From positions 45,520 to 109,519 of IMG/VR virus record IMGVR_UViG_3300035661_000018: a stretch of DNA of 64,000 nt. One strand, written 5' to 3'. Under the pieces are notes generated by a model. That model ran no database searches. It was not told the origin of the DNA and saw only the letters and a list, made by a program, of their open reading frames with translations. Shown here piece by piece: positions 27,792-35,875 of the stretch (its first letter is position 1; each line of letters opens with the position of its first letter). The position numbers were made by a program, and so were the translations under genes. The DNA comes from a virus.

Positions 27792-28421
27792 ATGAGTTGG
27801 TTTTGGTTTAGCAAGAAAAAGCCCCCCGAGTACGACTACTGGTCTGATGCCGAGTTGGGTGTGCCGGACCCACAGTACACGCTGGCTGAAATGGCGGCTA
27901 TCGATGGCAAGGTACAGCCGTGGATGTTGTATCTGTTGGAGCACAACACCCCGTGCTTCGACGACCGTTACCCGCAGTCGGATGAGCGCCATTACTTGGG
28001 CGGGCCGCCGCGTGCACCGATCATGGCCTACCTGAAGGCACATCCGCATACGTCGTTGAATAGCACGTCTCTGCTGATTCATCTGACGACCGGGGAGGCG
28101 CAAGCCGAGCGAGAACTTGAGGAGCGTGAGCGGGTCTGCGGCTCGTACGGGATGTCCGCTGAAGAACGCGCAGAGGTGCTCGCCCGCCGTGCGGCCGAGA
28201 TCATGTGGATGCTCGGACAGGCGGACGATGCTTCCGATATCCAATTCCGGATGATGCTCGCTGAAGGTGACAACAAGCGGGCGGTTGCACGACAGTTGGA
28301 GAACATTCGCACTGCAATCGATCGCAGCGCAGTTGGTGCGAACGCGTTGGATCTTGCAAAGCAGCATCCTGTGATCACGGCTGTTCTGGCAGAGCTTGCG
28401 ATCAATGCACTGAAACGCTGA
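27792..28421 (+). CDS. hypothetical early protein
   Basis: 209 residues. Aromatic start (MSWFWFSKKKPPEYDYWSD), then helical segments with a Glu/Arg-rich region (AQAERELEERERVCGSYGMSAEERAEVLARR). No signal peptide. Strong early promoter and SD AGGAG indicate high early expression, as for host-takeover proteins. No family recognised. Confidence 0.55.
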   Translation: MSWFWFSKKKPPEYDYWSDAELGVPDPQYTLAEMAAIDGKVQPWMLYLLEHNTPCFDDRYPQSDERHYLGGPPRAPIMAYLKAHPHTSLNSTSLLIHLTTGEAQAERELEERERVCGSYGMSAEERAEVLARRAAEIMWMLGQADDASDIQFRMMLAEGDNKRAVARQLENIRTAIDRSAVGANALDLAKQHPVITAVLAELAINALKR

Positions 28422-28424
28422 CGC

Positions 28425-28432
28425 CATAAATA
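28425..28432 (+). promoter_or_regulatory. T4-type late promoter box
   Basis: CATAAATA 24 bases before the start at 28457. Confidence 0.7.
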
Positions 28433-28456
28433 CGCCACACAAGGGAGTGGCGTATT

Positions 28457-28735
28457 ATGGTGTTACAGGATCTGCTGGAGGCAAAGGGTGAGTTTGAAAC
28501 CTTGAAGGACAACAAGGTAGCTCTGACACCTGAAGAACGTAAGCAGTGTCTGGATCAAGACGCCGTATGGCATCATGGCCAAAACGGTGCACCATCGCCT
28601 GCCGTCTGGAAGTCTGTCAATCCACGATCGAAGAAGGTGACTTACGTCACCAACACCCATCGTGCATACAATACAGCTCCAACGCTAAAAGGTGCTATTC
28701 GCCGCTTCCATGAGTTCATTAAGGACACAGCATGA
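28457..28735 (+). CDS. conserved-type small phage protein
   Basis: 92 residues. VWHHGQNGAPSPAVWKSVN and THRAYNTAPTLKGAIRRFHEFIKDTA form a compact pattern that I associate with small proteins of large myoviruses. Late promoter; ATGA overlap with the next gene. Function unknown, late expression suggests a virion or assembly role. Confidence 0.55.
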   Translation: MVLQDLLEAKGEFETLKDNKVALTPEERKQCLDQDAVWHHGQNGAPSPAVWKSVNPRSKKVTYVTNTHRAYNTAPTLKGAIRRFHEFIKDTA

Positions 28736-29466
28736 GCGGACCAGGCAACGACAATGAGTTTTCGAAGCAATCTTCAGAAATGAAGATTCCGTCTCAGTAC
28801 GACAACCGTGATTGGGGCAAGGCGACAAAGATCGTCAAACGGAAGGTCACGACAAAAGATAGCGGGGATCCATCGAAGGAGTATGGATCGAAGGCGATTA
28901 TGACCAAAGAAGAACACAAGCCATCGTTTACCGACTTCCTACTGGGTGAAGGCTCTGACATTTCAACGCTGCCCGACTCAGTGATCGCTGAGATCAAGAA
29001 GAACATTCGCACAGGTGCCAAAGATTTGGTACAGAAGTGGAAGAATGCTCTTGAACTACTCCACAAAGCATATCAAGTTGCAAACGTTCGTCGCCCAACG
29101 CCTGATCAGAAAGGTGCTTGGAAGCAGTACAACGATCTGATTCAATTCGCTGTCCGTCAGCTAGTCGCAACACGCGGTCTAGATGGAGAGTGGCGCACGT
29201 CGCAAATCCTCGTCCGGGAGGACATGGAGCAGAACCATATTGGTTCGAAGCGTTTCTTTGTTGAAATTCCTGGTGAGCGTGCTCAAGAAGTTGATGGCAA
29301 GAATATGGACGAGATCATTGATGCGATCTCAAACAAGATCCGCAACAGCAAACACGTAACAGGAACAAAGGTTCGTGTTGAAGAGCGGTCCAAGGAACAC
29401 GCGATTCTGACTGTGTGGGTCAACGACATCAAACGTGAACGGATTGTGATCAAACAGGTATCGTAA
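28732..29466 (+). CDS. hypothetical late protein
   Basis: 244 residues. Lys-rich disordered start (about 1-60), a helical middle (IKKNIRTGAKDLVQKWKNALELLHKAYQ), and a beta-alpha C-terminal part (SKRFFVEIPGERAQEVDGKN). Coupled to 28457-28735. Probably virion-related by its late promoter. No family recognised. Confidence 0.55.
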   Translation: MSGPGNDNEFSKQSSEMKIPSQYDNRDWGKATKIVKRKVTTKDSGDPSKEYGSKAIMTKEEHKPSFTDFLLGEGSDISTLPDSVIAEIKKNIRTGAKDLVQKWKNALELLHKAYQVANVRRPTPDQKGAWKQYNDLIQFAVRQLVATRGLDGEWRTSQILVREDMEQNHIGSKRFFVEIPGERAQEVDGKNMDEIIDAISNKIRNSKHVTGTKVRVEERSKEHAILTVWVNDIKRERIVIKQVS

Positions 29467-29482
29467 CGCCTGAAAAAGACGG

Positions 29483-29490
29483 TGTAAATA
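29483..29490 (+). promoter_or_regulatory. T4-type late promoter box
   Basis: TGTAAATA 31 bases before the start at 29522. Confidence 0.55.
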
Positions 29491-29521
29491 AAATATCCTG
29501 ACCTAACGGAAAGGATACACC

Positions 29522-29929
29522 ATGTCAATCATTTACGGTACATCAGCCTCCACACTAAAGTCTAACTTGCCACCGGTTGAAGAGTTGGGGTCGTGCCGCC
29601 ACGACCCCGCTTTTTCTGGGGTTTACGACGCTTCTATGCTGTCAACGCTAGCACATTACCGTAGTGTAATTCAACACCTAGAAACGGACCTCAACCAAAA
29701 AACGGGCCAAATTGCAAGTCTCCAGGCTCGTGTAATCAAGATGGGTCGTGAAATGTGTGACAATCAGCCACGGAATAGTATGGTAATCAACAATATTGTT
29801 GAGCAACTGACCCACGGAGAACTGACGAGTCGCGACGTTGAAGCATACCGCAATGTTGGTGGGCGGATCGCCTTGCGTTGGGCTGAAGACCCAATTGAAG
29901 CTTACGATCGCGCAATGAAGGTTTGTTGA
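29522..29929 (+). CDS. coiled-coil protein with shared C-terminal tag
   Basis: 135 residues. Disordered start, a heptad helix at about 40-80 (ALAHYRSVIQHLETDLNQKTGQIASLQARV), then RWAEDPIEAYDRAMKVC at the end. That end is nearly identical to the end of the P-loop protein 15847-16251 (EDPIAAYDRAMKVI), although the rest is unrelated. Late promoter and SD present. Function unknown. Confidence 0.55.
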   Translation: MSIIYGTSASTLKSNLPPVEELGSCRHDPAFSGVYDASMLSTLAHYRSVIQHLETDLNQKTGQIASLQARVIKMGREMCDNQPRNSMVINNIVEQLTHGELTSRDVEAYRNVGGRIALRWAEDPIEAYDRAMKVC

Positions 29930-29936
29930 TCTTTAG

Positions 29937-29983
29937 TTCATATGCATAAATAGATATGTACCAATTTAGGAGGTGCATATGAA
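29937..29983 (+). promoter_or_regulatory. late promoter plus start-hiding hairpin (homing-gene module)
   Basis: TTCATATGCA (29937-29946) pairs with TGCATATGAA (29974-29983), which contains the ATG. Late box CATAAATA (29945-29952) begins at the end of the 5' arm; SD GGAGG is in the loop. A late transcript would lack the 5' arm. Confidence 0.65.
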
Positions 29984-30737
29984 CTCAAAGCGAGGCGGTA
30001 GCCGAAAGAAGTGGACAAATGAGGTTATTGACGAATTTCTTCGTGGTGGTACATTTGTCCGTCTAACAGATACTACAAATGTATCCCAACCGTCAACGAC
30101 TCCACTGCAGTGGAAGTGCAATACTTGCAGCCATATATGGCTCGCGCGCGTTGACAACATCGTTTGGAAACGATCAGGGTGTCCTAGGTGTGCAGGTAAC
30201 GTTGCGTACACCATTGAGACCTTTCAATCTAAGTTGGCGGTGCAGGACCGTACTGATCTCCGTGCTGTTGCATTACATCCATCATCAGCTACCGAAAAAT
30301 ACAGAATGGCTGATTTTGAATGTTTAAACTGCAACCACACTTGGTCCGCCAACGTATTCAACGTGCTGAAATTTAGATATGGTTGTCCACTGTGTAATGA
30401 TAACGTTAGTTCCCGCGTAGTAGACGCATCTGGAAACAAGTTTCATTCGAAACTTGAGTACTATTTCTGGAAGCAGTACCAATCAATTCCCGGATTGCCC
30501 ACTGTGATTCGCCAGCAGAGATATCTAAGTGTGAGGAGATTGACGTGCGACTACTTTATTCCTGAATTGCAGTGGTGGATTGAGGTTAGTGGAACGGTTC
30601 TCCTTAACCAAGGCAAATATTCTTCAACCATAGAAGAGAAGCGTCAGATCACCCTTGATAAGGGGCATCGCTTTACAGTACTGTCATCTTTCATGGAAAT
30701 AGATGCTTTCATAACTAAAATAAAGGATAGAGCATGA
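29979..30737 (+). CDS. zinc-ribbon/Vsr-like homing endonuclease
   Basis: 252 residues. Two similar zinc-ribbon modules: QWKCNTCSHIWLARVDN.. GCPRCAG at about 45-75 and FECLNCNHTWSANVFN.. GCPLCND at about 105-140. Then a nuclease domain of the Vsr/PD-(D/E)xK type: KFHSKLEYYFWKQY, RRLTCDYFIPELQWWIEVSG. The zinc modules bind DNA. Inserted between two coupled-type genes; its TGA overlaps the next ATG. Start set by GGAGG. Confidence 0.75.
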   Translation: MNSKRGGSRKKWTNEVIDEFLRGGTFVRLTDTTNVSQPSTTPLQWKCNTCSHIWLARVDNIVWKRSGCPRCAGNVAYTIETFQSKLAVQDRTDLRAVALHPSSATEKYRMADFECLNCNHTWSANVFNVLKFRYGCPLCNDNVSSRVVDASGNKFHSKLEYYFWKQYQSIPGLPTVIRQQRYLSVRRLTCDYFIPELQWWIEVSGTVLLNQGKYSSTIEEKRQITLDKGHRFTVLSSFMEIDAFITKIKDRA

Positions 30738-31582
30738 GTAAATTTGTCAAGCAACCGTCGTTTTGCTACATTGCCCCAACAGCATATCTGAAAGACTATG
30801 CCACGGCAAGCAAGACGCATCTCGTGCTTGCACACTTAGTTGACTCTGATGAAGGTTATGCGGCGTTTTACCACGAACGTTCCGCCGCAGGAGACTTCAT
30901 TATGGCAGACAACAGCGCCTATGAACTTAAGGAACCTTACTCGCCGGATAAGTTAATCGAATTAGGTCACAAGTGCGGCGCGAATGCGATTGTTCTCCCT
31001 GACTATCCGTTCCAGCCGAGCATCACAACGATTCATGCCGCTGAGAAGTTTGCTCCTCTGTTCAAGGCTGCCGGGTTCCACACGTTCTTCGTTCCTCAGT
31101 CGCAACCAGGGGATCTTGAAGATTGGATTCACGCATATACGTGGGCTGATCAGAACCCCGACATCGACATCATCGGCATGTCGATCCTCGGCATCCCCAA
31201 CGCCATGCCTCACATCGAGCCCGCCTACGCTCGCGTCGTGATGACGCAATTGCTGAAGGACCGTGGCATCTTCTCTTCCAAGCATCACCACTATCTTGGT
31301 CTCAATTCTGGTCCTGCGCTAGAAGTTCCGTCCTTGCTGCGGATGGGCGTGCTGGACACGATCGATAGCTCAAATCCTGTATGGATGGGCATTCTTGGTC
31401 ATGAATACACCAAGAACGCTGATTCGTTCCTGGCTACGCGCAAGATCAATCTTCCCGTTGACTTCAGTCAGAAGCTGACGCGTGACAAGGCTACGATGCA
31501 GCGCATTGCAAACAATGTCGCTCTGACGCAAGAGCTGTTCAACATTCCACAGGTAATCTCTCCTTGGTACGCCCAGGAGTAA
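30734..31582 (+). CDS. TGT/DpdA-like TIM-barrel protein
   Basis: 282 residues. CYIAPTAYLKDYATASKTHLVLAHLVDSDEGYAAFYHERSAAGDFIMADNSAYEL, then GANAIVLPDYPFQ, FFVPQSQPGDLEDW and GMSILGIPN: the barrel order of phage tRNA-guanine transglycosylase/DpdA-like proteins, with the early Asp (DNSA) as possible nucleophile or base contact. With QueE (37671) and QueD (43140) it suggests insertion of a 7-deazaguanine into DNA. The exact subfamily is not sure. ATGA-coupled to the homing gene, whose insertion probably separated it from 29522-29929. Confidence 0.6.
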   Translation: MSKFVKQPSFCYIAPTAYLKDYATASKTHLVLAHLVDSDEGYAAFYHERSAAGDFIMADNSAYELKEPYSPDKLIELGHKCGANAIVLPDYPFQPSITTIHAAEKFAPLFKAAGFHTFFVPQSQPGDLEDWIHAYTWADQNPDIDIIGMSILGIPNAMPHIEPAYARVVMTQLLKDRGIFSSKHHHYLGLNSGPALEVPSLLRMGVLDTIDSSNPVWMGILGHEYTKNADSFLATRKINLPVDFSQKLTRDKATMQRIANNVALTQELFNIPQVISPWYAQE

Positions 31583-31596
31583 AAAGAAGAAAAACC

Positions 31597-32190
31597 ATGT
31601 TGATTGACGTAAAAGCACTTGCTGAAGACTACACATACGTAGGTATCGTCGAACGAACAATCGGTAAGCTGATCGGGAATCTCGTAGACCTTCCCGTCAC
31701 AGACTTCACTGAAGATGTCGCTCGTCCAGAATATGACTTCCTCGTAGGCGATCTGCCTGTGGAGTTGAAGATTACAGACGGGTTCATGATCCCCGTGGAA
31801 ATGTCGAAGGGCGAAGATGGATCCGTGCCATCTGGAGTTGCCGTAACCAAGGCACCGTACGTCCTGTACATTTCTAACGGGCGAGCTCGCGACGAAGAAG
31901 GTGAAGGCCATCCTGCTGCGAAGGTCCGCCTGTTTGAGACAAATTGGCTGATCAAGACAGCCAAGCAAATCGAACCACGTCGCTTCAAAGGCCCGAAGGC
32001 CTCTGAGGATGCCAATGTCCACTATATCAAGGGCCCTTGGCACAACAAGGATATCTGGCTCGGTGACATGCAGTATGCAGAGTCTGGTGGCAGGTGGTTC
32101 ATTGACACAGACACATTCACACCGTCGCGACAAGCGATCGGTGCAATCCAACTCTTAGAACAGGAGTACCGTGATGGCTCTTTTGACTGA
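31597..32190 (+). CDS. PD-(D/E)xK nuclease-like protein
   Basis: 197 residues. RPEYDFLVGDLPVELKITDGF at about residues 48-65 has the D-x(n)-E-x-K pattern of the restriction-nuclease fold, followed by PVEMSKGEDGSVPSGVAVTKA. C-terminal part is mixed alpha/beta with several Trp. Start from ATG 31597 after AAGAAGA. Could be a nuclease for host DNA or repair; only one motif supports this. Confidence 0.45.
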   Translation: MLIDVKALAEDYTYVGIVERTIGKLIGNLVDLPVTDFTEDVARPEYDFLVGDLPVELKITDGFMIPVEMSKGEDGSVPSGVAVTKAPYVLYISNGRARDEEGEGHPAAKVRLFETNWLIKTAKQIEPRRFKGPKASEDANVHYIKGPWHNKDIWLGDMQYAESGGRWFIDTDTFTPSRQAIGAIQLLEQEYRDGSFD

Positions 32191-32491
32191 ACGACAAGTG
32201 TTTGCGGCAATTAGCCAAGAACGACAACACCAACGCAACAAGTACGGTCCTGACCGTCAGCAATCGTTACCAGGCTTCCTGCTGATCGCCAAGCGTGAGC
32301 TCGACGAGGCAATTGAAGGCTGGAATAAGGACGGCGAAGGCCGCGATTCCCCGCTCTACGAGCTGTGCCAAGTGGCAGCCGTCTGCGTCGCAGCGATGGA
32401 GAAGTATGGCACGATCGGCAACACGATCTCAACAGACGATGTACCCGATACACCAATTCAACCGTTTGCGGTTGTCTCCAATATCGTGTAA
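32174..32491 (+). CDS. MazG-like nucleotide pyrophosphohydrolase-type protein
   Basis: 105 residues. VFAAISQERQHQRNKYGPDRQQSLPGFLLIAKRELDEAIEGWNK then SPLYELCQVAAVCVAAMEKYG: the helical bundle of phage MazG-like proteins (ERxxQxxKxG ... ExxEA ... ELxQVAAVxxAxxE). Glu residues in the first and second helices are the expected metal ligands. Such enzymes hydrolyse nucleoside triphosphates. Overlaps the preceding gene by 17 bases. Confidence 0.6.
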   Translation: MALLTERQVFAAISQERQHQRNKYGPDRQQSLPGFLLIAKRELDEAIEGWNKDGEGRDSPLYELCQVAAVCVAAMEKYGTIGNTISTDDVPDTPIQPFAVVSNIV

Positions 32492-32523
32492 GCTAGTCAT
32501 CTAACTCTAACAAGGACACATAG

Positions 32524-33141
32524 ATGTTCATTAATCCAAAGACCGTTATCGAAAACGGCTGGGTCACGCGTAGTGACTGTAAGACATACCAGGATTGGGA
32601 TGACCGCAAGTTTGTCAGCCCCAATGCAATTGACTTTACGCTTGATAGTCTTAAAGTGCTGGGCAGCGGATCGCCCGCTGTTATCTCTGAACATAGTAAG
32701 ACTATGCGTCAGCTACACTCCGTAGCTACAAATCAAGACGGGAACTGGCACCTTAATCAAGGTGTAGTATATGATGGTGTTAGTACCACCTACGTCAAGG
32801 TTCCGGAAGGTATGGCAGCGTTGCTATATGTCCGTTCTACGCTTGCGCGTAATGGCACATTCTTAATCAGCGGGATTTTTGACGCTGGTTATGAAGGTGC
32901 GTGCGGGTTTACGCTATACCCAATGGGGGGGAACATTGCGATTGAGCCTGGGACACGAGTAGGCCAAATTGCATTCATTGATGCAGGAACTGCCAAGATG
33001 TATGCAGGAGGATACAATCATGCCCCTGACACGCATTATACAGAGCCTGCAGATTCTAAGGAAAAGAGTGCTAAAGGTTCAGGTAAGGTAAGCAAAGCGG
33101 TCACCACCGACATCCAATCGCTTTCCGGAACAGCAGGCTGA
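32524..33141 (+). CDS. dUTPase/dCTP deaminase-like protein
   Basis: 205 residues. Motifs of the dUTPase fold in order: YVRSTLARNGTFLISG (motif RSxLARxG), FDAGYEGACGFTLYP (DxGYxG), IEPGTRVGQIAFI (GxRxAQxxF). So residues about 20-170 form the trimeric dUTPase/dCTP-deaminase fold; the Ser/Lys tail is extra. It would lower dUTP or deaminate dCTP in nucleotide supply. SD AAGGA. Its 3' end overlaps the convergent GIY-YIG gene. Confidence 0.75.
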   Translation: MFINPKTVIENGWVTRSDCKTYQDWDDRKFVSPNAIDFTLDSLKVLGSGSPAVISEHSKTMRQLHSVATNQDGNWHLNQGVVYDGVSTTYVKVPEGMAALLYVRSTLARNGTFLISGIFDAGYEGACGFTLYPMGGNIAIEPGTRVGQIAFIDAGTAKMYAGGYNHAPDTHYTEPADSKEKSAKGSGKVSKAVTTDIQSLSGTAG

Positions 33142-33993
33142 TACTGCGCCAATATTGTGACCTGTAGCTTTAGCAGCAGACGTAACGGACACAAAAGTCT
33201 GACTCGTATTGAGGTGTACGACTGGCTTTCGTACCTCAATGGTAGGTCGCACTGAGCCTGGTGAGACATTGAGGTACGTCCACATAAAACCAACCGCCTG
33301 ACGGACATAACCCTTCAGGCAATCATTAATGGTTGAAGCGTCACACTTACACACTTGCGCTGCTTCTGATTGGGAGGAGAATTTATTAATAAATTCTCCT
33401 CCCAATGACCATTGGTAAACGGGTCGTACCTTAGAGCGCAGCTTTGGTGGTATTCCCTTATATGCCCATATGAATCCTTTGTATGATGCTTCTTTGTGAG
33501 AGCAGCAAGCACTAATGGTGGAGTAATTACTCCACCCGTTGAGCCGCATCGCCTCCTTAGCATTTTTGTACTCGGCTACAAATTCTCCAAATAGATTATA
33601 CTGACAAACGGGTATTCCTTCGGACGTGTTGCCTTCGCCTCCGTTGCATATATTAGTGAGTATGCCGGAGCCAGTTGACCGCTGTCCGTAGAGCTCAATT
33701 AACCTGCGTTCATCAGTAAAGGCATCATCTTCCGTATTAAACGTGGAGATGATCCGAACTATCACTTGCATACCATTGTTGATGATTTGAGCAATCGTTG
33801 CAGCTTTGTGGGGGTTTGATTGGTTGGCTTTGGCATTGTTTCGCATCAACACGTGCTTCCACGCTCGATTATCCCGACCTTTCCCAACGTAAAATGGTTG
33901 CATAGTAGCTGGGTTAACTAGTTCATACGTATAAAAATTGTTTGATTGAAAGTCGTGGTTAGCCTGATTTTCAATCAAGTAGTGCTTTGCCAT
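33079..33993 (-). CDS. GIY-YIG homing endonuclease with NUMOD repeats
   Basis: 304 residues. NNFYTYELVNPATMQPFYVGKGRDNRAWKH is the GIY-YIG domain (YxYxLxxP...FYVGKG), with GILTNICNGGEGNTSE as its end. Then NUMOD-type HTH repeats: FVAEYKNAKEAMRLNGWSNYSTISACC, FINKFSSQSEAAQVCKCDASTINDCLKG and FVSVTSAAKATGHNIGAVSACCSGK. Start 33993 set by SD AGGAGA. Convergent with the dUTPase-like gene, overlapping its last 63 bases, so insertion was very close to that gene's end. Confidence 0.85.
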   Translation of the reverse strand: MAKHYLIENQANHDFQSNNFYTYELVNPATMQPFYVGKGRDNRAWKHVLMRNNAKANQSNPHKAATIAQIINNGMQVIVRIISTFNTEDDAFTDERRLIELYGQRSTGSGILTNICNGGEGNTSEGIPVCQYNLFGEFVAEYKNAKEAMRLNGWSNYSTISACCSHKEASYKGFIWAYKGIPPKLRSKVRPVYQWSLGGEFINKFSSQSEAAQVCKCDASTINDCLKGYVRQAVGFMWTYLNVSPGSVRPTIEVRKPVVHLNTSQTFVSVTSAAKATGHNIGAVSACCSGKRLDVGGDRFAYLT

Positions 33994-33997
33994 CCCA

Positions 33998-34030
33998 TGT
34001 CTCCTATAAACCCAGTTGAAGGTATTTATG
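33998..34030 (-). promoter_or_regulatory. late promoter plus probable SD-hiding hairpin
   Basis: On the minus strand CATAAATA is followed 20 bases later by TTTATAGGAG. CCATAAA can pair with TTTAT-A-GG (one bulge), covering the SD of the GIY-YIG gene. Weaker than the other four modules but the same order of parts. Confidence 0.5.
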
Positions 34031-34085
34031 GGTTGGTGCATAATCAATTTGTGATTCTCACAAAAACAACAAGAAAGAGAAGAAA

Positions 34086-34319
34086 ATGACCACAGAACAA
34101 TCCTCTCCTGATGTCACTCTGGACATCATGAAGCAGCTGGCACTCCAAATTCAGAACCACGAAAAGCAAATCCAATATCTGATTATTCAGGTCCAGAACC
34201 TGTATGCTCGTCTTGGATTGGTGCCACTTGACGTGACAGCCGTCACGCAAACGCGCTCAACGCGCACGGAAACCGGCATGGGCGTTCTGCCAGGTGCCGA
34301 CCAAACATCGTACCTGTAA
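34086..34319 (+). CDS. small coiled-coil protein
   Basis: 77 residues. A helix at about 10-45 (TLDIMKQLALQIQNHEKQIQYLIIQVQNLYARLG) followed by a polar tail. SD AAAGAGAAG. Just upstream of the exonuclease gene. Function unknown. Confidence 0.5.
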   Translation: MTTEQSSPDVTLDIMKQLALQIQNHEKQIQYLIIQVQNLYARLGLVPLDVTAVTQTRSTRTETGMGVLPGADQTSYL

Positions 34320-34331
34320 GCGGAGTGGAAC

Positions 34332-34955
34332 ATGGCAGACAAGAAGCCTCGCGGCTACATTGATTTCGTCTTGTTCTGCGATGCAGAGACAAGCGGAATT
34401 GCTTTTGGATCTCTCGATCCGACGAAGGGTGCTGATGGTACTACGTACCAGGCTGTGTCGTTCGGCTTCGTTGTCGCTAGCGCTCGCACGCTAGAAGCAG
34501 TTGAGAAGCTATACGTTGAGATCAAGTGGAATGGTGAGAGTGCGTGGTCAAAGGAAGCCGAAGGCGTCCACGGCCTATCACTCGCCTACCTGGAAGAGAA
34601 CGGTATGGTGGAAGAGGACGCTGTTGTCGAGATTGCGTCGCTAATCCTGAAGTACTGGGGTCCTGACAGTCCAATCTGCCTTGGCGGCCATAATGTTGGC
34701 ACGTTCGACAAGTTCTTCCTCGCCGATCTGTGTGCTCGACATGGCATCAATCTGAAGTTTGGAAGCAAGACAATCGACACAAATTCGATTGGATTCGCTA
34801 CGTTTGGCACCCACAACTCTGACGATCTGTTTGAGATGGTTGGTCTGCCGAAGCGTGATCCTGCAAAGCACAACGCTCTGACGGACGCTGATAACGCGCG
34901 TCGCGCAGTTCAAGTCGTTCGTCGGTTGTTCTCAACCGTGCTAGACGGGGAGTAA
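34332..34955 (+). CDS. DnaQ-like DEDDh 3'-5' exonuclease
   Basis: 207 residues. Exo I: VLFCDAETSG (DxE). Exo II: CLGGHNVGTFDKFFLADL (HNxxxFD). Exo III: AKHNALTDADNARRAVQVV (HxAxxDA), so the full DEDDh set of Asp/Glu/His is present. Stand-alone enzyme that could degrade DNA or short RNA for nucleotide recycling or proofreading. SD GGAGTGGA. TAA is followed at once by the next ATG. Confidence 0.85.
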   Translation: MADKKPRGYIDFVLFCDAETSGIAFGSLDPTKGADGTTYQAVSFGFVVASARTLEAVEKLYVEIKWNGESAWSKEAEGVHGLSLAYLEENGMVEEDAVVEIASLILKYWGPDSPICLGGHNVGTFDKFFLADLCARHGINLKFGSKTIDTNSIGFATFGTHNSDDLFEMVGLPKRDPAKHNALTDADNARRAVQVVRRLFSTVLDGE

Positions 34956-35285
34956 ATGGGAACCTCTTCGCAGGGATACGAAACGCTCAAAGCTCTGGCG
35001 GGAGATCATCTGATCTCCCCCATAACCGACTATCACAATAATCGATCACTGTTATCATTCTCGTGCTCTTGCGGCCGAATCTTCCATGCAACGAAGTATT
35101 TGTACGAGAAGAGTCGTGATGACCTGATCAGCTCTGGAATTACGATGGATAAGGTTGTGCGGAAGCTACAGCTCAAATTCAAGAAAGCTAAAATACATCC
35201 CGTCGTCTTTGATGATGAAAATAGCGACGGCGTTGCCTTTATTCGCCCCCACCCAAAGCAATGGATCGTTTTCCCGTACGAGTAA
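34956..35285 (+). CDS. hypothetical protein
   Basis: 109 residues. LLSFSCSCGRIFHATKYLYEK suggests half of a zinc site (CSCG); the rest is basic helix (MDKVVRKLQLKFKKAKIHP) and strands ending QWIVFPYE. Directly adjoins the exonuclease gene and overlaps the next start (TAATG), so one operon. Function unknown. Confidence 0.5.
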   Translation: MGTSSQGYETLKALAGDHLISPITDYHNNRSLLSFSCSCGRIFHATKYLYEKSRDDLISSGITMDKVVRKLQLKFKKAKIHPVVFDDENSDGVAFIRPHPKQWIVFPYE

Positions 35286-35491
35286 TGGTGTACAACCTCA
35301 TACACATTGTAAAGGATTTCTTAACGGGCAACCTGCGGTCTGCCCCAAAGGAAACGATCGACAAGCGGGTAGCGATCTGTAATTCTTGCGAGGTTCGCAA
35401 TGAGGTACTCAATACGTGTACCGCATGCGGATGTTTTATCGCAGCCAAGACAAAGCTAGAGAAGTCCACCTGCCCGTTAGAGCTGTGGTAA
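35285..35491 (+). CDS. zinc-ribbon protein
   Basis: 68 residues. N-terminal amphipathic helix, then CNSCEVRNEVLNTCTACGCFIAAKTKL...CPLELW: two CxxC pairs plus a later Cys, a zinc-ribbon pattern known from small phage proteins (CxxCGCFIxxKTxxxxxxCPxxxW). Coupled to the gene before. Confidence 0.55.
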   Translation: MVYNLIHIVKDFLTGNLRSAPKETIDKRVAICNSCEVRNEVLNTCTACGCFIAAKTKLEKSTCPLELW

Positions 35492-35502
35492 TTTGGCTAC
35501 CG

Positions 35503-35532
35503 TTGATCTTTTACCCCCTATTAGCGTATGAT
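35503..35532 (+). promoter_or_regulatory. sigma70-like early promoter
   Basis: TTGATC, 18-base spacer with TTACCCCC, TATGAT. Confidence 0.7.
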
Positions 35533-35560
35533 TGAAGCAACGAACTCTATGGAGCTGCGA

Positions 35561-35785
35561 ATGAGCTCAGTTGATAAGATGCTGGACGGCGATGAGTTGA
35601 TTGTCCAGCAGATCTCGAGCAACGAAGGACCGATGGCCGCAAAGCGCTACGTGCAGCAATTCAACAATGCATGCATGCAGATGTGCGGCTTTGAAGATGC
35701 GCTGGAAGAGATCGAACACCGTTTCAAGGCTACAGGCATTGGTTTCTTTGCGTCCGTACACAGTCTATCGTATACGACGCATTGA
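35561..35785 (+). CDS. small early protein
   Basis: 74 residues, helical (SSVDKMLDGDELIVQQISSN ... RYVQQFNNACMQMCGFEDALEEIE). Start 35561 chosen because GGAG lies 6 bases upstream; the earlier ATG at 35528 overlaps the -10 box. Function unknown. Confidence 0.5.
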   Translation: MSSVDKMLDGDELIVQQISSNEGPMAAKRYVQQFNNACMQMCGFEDALEEIEHRFKATGIGFFASVHSLSYTTH

Positions 35786-35795
35786 TTAGGGTTTG

Positions 35796-35824
35796 TTGAT
35801 CGATCGCCCCGAAGTGGGTAGAAT
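35796..35824 (+). promoter_or_regulatory. sigma70-like early promoter
   Basis: TTGATC, 17-base spacer, TAGAAT, upstream of 35876-36424. Confidence 0.65.
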
Positions 35825-35875
35825 TGATAACGATCCCACCCAATTTTGCAGGGAACACAGACAGAGGAGATAGAC

